From positions 1 through 14,272 of the forward strand of contig DAINSB010000047.1 of NCBI GenBank assembly GCA_036741535.1: a stretch of DNA of 14,272 nucleotides, read 5' to 3'. Origin of the DNA: Thermocaproicibacter sp036741535 (GTDB taxonomy: Bacteria; Bacillota; Clostridia; Oscillospirales; Acutalibacteraceae). Every line of letters starts with the position of its first letter. Within the stretch, counting starts at the first letter, position 1. Shown one piece after another: positions 13,640 through 14,272 of the stretch. The notes under the pieces are model-generated. The model ran no database searches. It was not told the DNA's origin and worked only from the letters and a program-made list of their open reading frames with translations. The translations under genes were made by a program, and so were the position numbers.

Positions 13640-13668
13640 TTGGGTATAACGCCTAACCCCATTATATA
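13640..13668 (+). promoter_or_regulatory. Promoter of the XRE regulator gene
   Basis: TTGGGT (13640-13645), 17-base spacer, TATATA (13663-13668). The -10 overlaps the -10 of the oppositely oriented AbrB promoter. The inverted repeat CCATTAT-N6-ATAATGG covers both -10 boxes. Confidence 0.5.
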
Positions 13669-13689
13669 GGCATAATGGACCTGTGTAAA
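13661..13689 (-). promoter_or_regulatory. Promoter of the AbrB-family gene
   Basis: Minus strand: TTTACA (13689-13684), 17-base spacer, perfect TATAAT (13666-13661). Initiation is expected near 13654, about 50 bases before the ATG. Confidence 0.75.
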
Positions 13690-13701
13690 GGGGGTGGAGT
13701 G

Positions 13702-13935
13702 ATGATTTCTTATGCACCGCTCTGGAAAACGATGAAATCCAAAGGCGTTACGACCTATACGCTGCGTTACAAAGGGCTGATCGGAGGCGGGACGATCCAG
13801 CGATTGAAAAAAAACGAAACCATTTCGACGCACACGCTCGACATGCTCTGCAAAATTCTGGACTGCAGGCTGTCTGACGTGATCGAATATATCCCCGACG
13901 AAGAGGCTGCGGAACAAAGCCGCGGCAGCAAATAA
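13702..13935 (+). CDS. Small XRE-family helix-turn-helix regulator
   Basis: A 77-residue Cro/C1-type protein: LWKTMKSKGVTTYTLRYKG (helices 1-2), then the recognition region GGGTIQRLKKNETISTHTLDMLCKILDC, then the common ending LSDVIEYIPDEE. This single-domain type is frequent in Clostridia, often beside genes it regulates. The start ATG at 13702 is preceded by AGGGGGTGG about four bases upstream; an in-frame GTG directly before it and an ATG at 13675 are less likely. It is divergent from the AbrB gene and may repress their shared promoter region. Target genes are unknown. Confidence 0.86.
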   Translation: MISYAPLWKTMKSKGVTTYTLRYKGLIGGGTIQRLKKNETISTHTLDMLCKILDCRLSDVIEYIPDEEAAEQSRGSK

Positions 13936-13936
13936 A

Positions 13937-14030
13937 GACGCGCCCCGAACGGCCTTGTAAAAGCCGCCGGGGCGCATTCCTATATTTTCATGGGTGTTAT
14001 TTCGGCAAAGCCGCCTTACGGCAAACTTTT
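13937..14030 (+). terminator. Double-hairpin terminator, repeat copy 2
   Basis: Hairpin A pairs GCGCCCCG (13940-13947) with CGGGGCGC (13968-13975) around an inner GGCCTT/AAGCC stem. Hairpin B pairs GCCG (14010-14013) with CGGC (14019-14022), followed by AAACTTTT. It begins two bases after the XRE stop codon and lies between it and the convergent PLP-enzyme gene. It aligns with 13262-13361, including the unpaired linker (GGGTGTT, TTTCGGCA). Confidence 0.65.
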
Positions 14031-14060
14031 CGTCCGGCGGGCGCAGCCGCAGGGCCGCGC

Positions 14061-14272
14061 TTACAGGCCCGCCTTGTTGAGCGCCTGCCGGATGTCCTGG
14101 ATGATGTCCTCCGCGTCCTCGAGGCCGACGCTGAAGCGGAAAAAACCGCCGTGGAACTCCTCGGGGTAAAGGTACTGCCGCTCGTCCTCCGGGCCGAGAA
14201 AGACGATCAGGCTTTCATCGTGGCCGAGGGAGACGGCCGAGGTGACGACTTTCAGATAGCTGACGAACCGGT
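14061..14272 (-). CDS. PLP-dependent Cys/Met-metabolism enzyme, C-terminal part
   Basis: The last 69 residues of a larger gene that continues beyond the right edge, so the start is not visible. The fragment reads RFVSYLKVVTSAVSLGHDES at its beginning, then a variable stretch, then FFRFSVGLEDAEDIIQDI. The pattern VTSAVSLG-x3-SLI followed by R-x-SVG-x-ED-x-ED is the C-terminal signature of the transsulfuration family (cystathionine gamma-synthase, cystathionine lyases, methionine gamma-lyase). The C-terminal domain helps form the substrate-carboxylate site; the arginine before SVG (in FFRFSVG) is the likely contact. The exact reaction cannot be told from this part. Confidence 0.85.
   Translation of the reverse strand, partial: RFVSYLKVVTSAVSLGHDESLIVFLGPEDERQYLYPEEFHGGFFRFSVGLEDAEDIIQDIRQALNKAGL

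Noticed and set aside
13258..14030. Short repeats near the right end as a CRISPR array
   Set aside because: There are only two diverged copies 675 bp apart with genes between them, no spacer pattern and no cas genes.

Overview
The window is a GC-rich stretch of about 14.3 kb with typical Firmicute signals: AGGAGG-like ribosome binding sites, sigma-A type promoters, TTG and GTG starts, and intrinsic terminators. The gene set is a Sir2 deacetylase, an AbrB-type regulator with a zinc ribbon, a 77-residue XRE regulator, a desulfoferrodoxin and a YkwD/CAP secreted protein. This suggests an anaerobic, GC-rich member of the Clostridia, most likely Oscillospiraceae/Ruminococcaceae-like. That placement is an inference from style; no taxonomic marker gene is present.

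Layout. Positions 1-231 hold no gene but carry three consecutive palindromes 3' of ade. Positions 232-2852 (minus) hold a HAD hydrolase followed by adenine deaminase, which has its own promoter overlapping the HAD stop codon. Positions 3067-3585 (minus) encode a small nitroreductase, divergent from an EamA-type transporter at 3826-4830 (plus). The transporter converges on a secreted repeat protein (5016-6995, minus) that lies directly downstream of a sirtuin (7072-7809, minus). A Cys-rich CAP-domain secreted protein (7974-8993, minus) is divergent from a Mn/Fe superoxide dismutase (9220-9879, plus). An EAL-CBS-GGDEF cyclic-di-GMP protein follows (9979-11814, plus). A 31-bp Fur/PerR-like palindrome then precedes a probable operon of an Frm2/CinD-like nitroreductase and a desulfoferrodoxin (12125-13174, plus). 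The end of the window holds an AbrB regulator (minus) and an XRE regulator (plus) with overlapping divergent promoters, then the C-terminus of a PLP-dependent Cys/Met-metabolism enzyme (minus).

How the genes fit together. Superoxide dismutase, superoxide reductase and two nitroreductases suggest an oxygen-defence theme for an anaerobe, with the SOR operon plausibly under Fur/PerR control. The other genes (purine salvage, export, surface proteins, c-di-GMP turnover) look like ordinary accessory chromosome content. No mobile element, CRISPR array, phage module or recognisable defence system is present.

The most interesting non-coding signals are listed here. (1) A two-hairpin element begins exactly at the stop codon of three different genes (4828, 5018 on minus, 13173), with a compensatory base-pair change in its first stem. 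(2) A roughly 95-bp double-hairpin repeat is found between two convergent gene pairs. (3) Two TTACA-N4-TGTAA operators lie 31 bp apart in front of the CAP gene. (4) Three TTAA-type boxes lie 11 bp apart in front of the c-di-GMP gene. At protein level, the CAP protein carries a regular 11-residue cysteine repeat.
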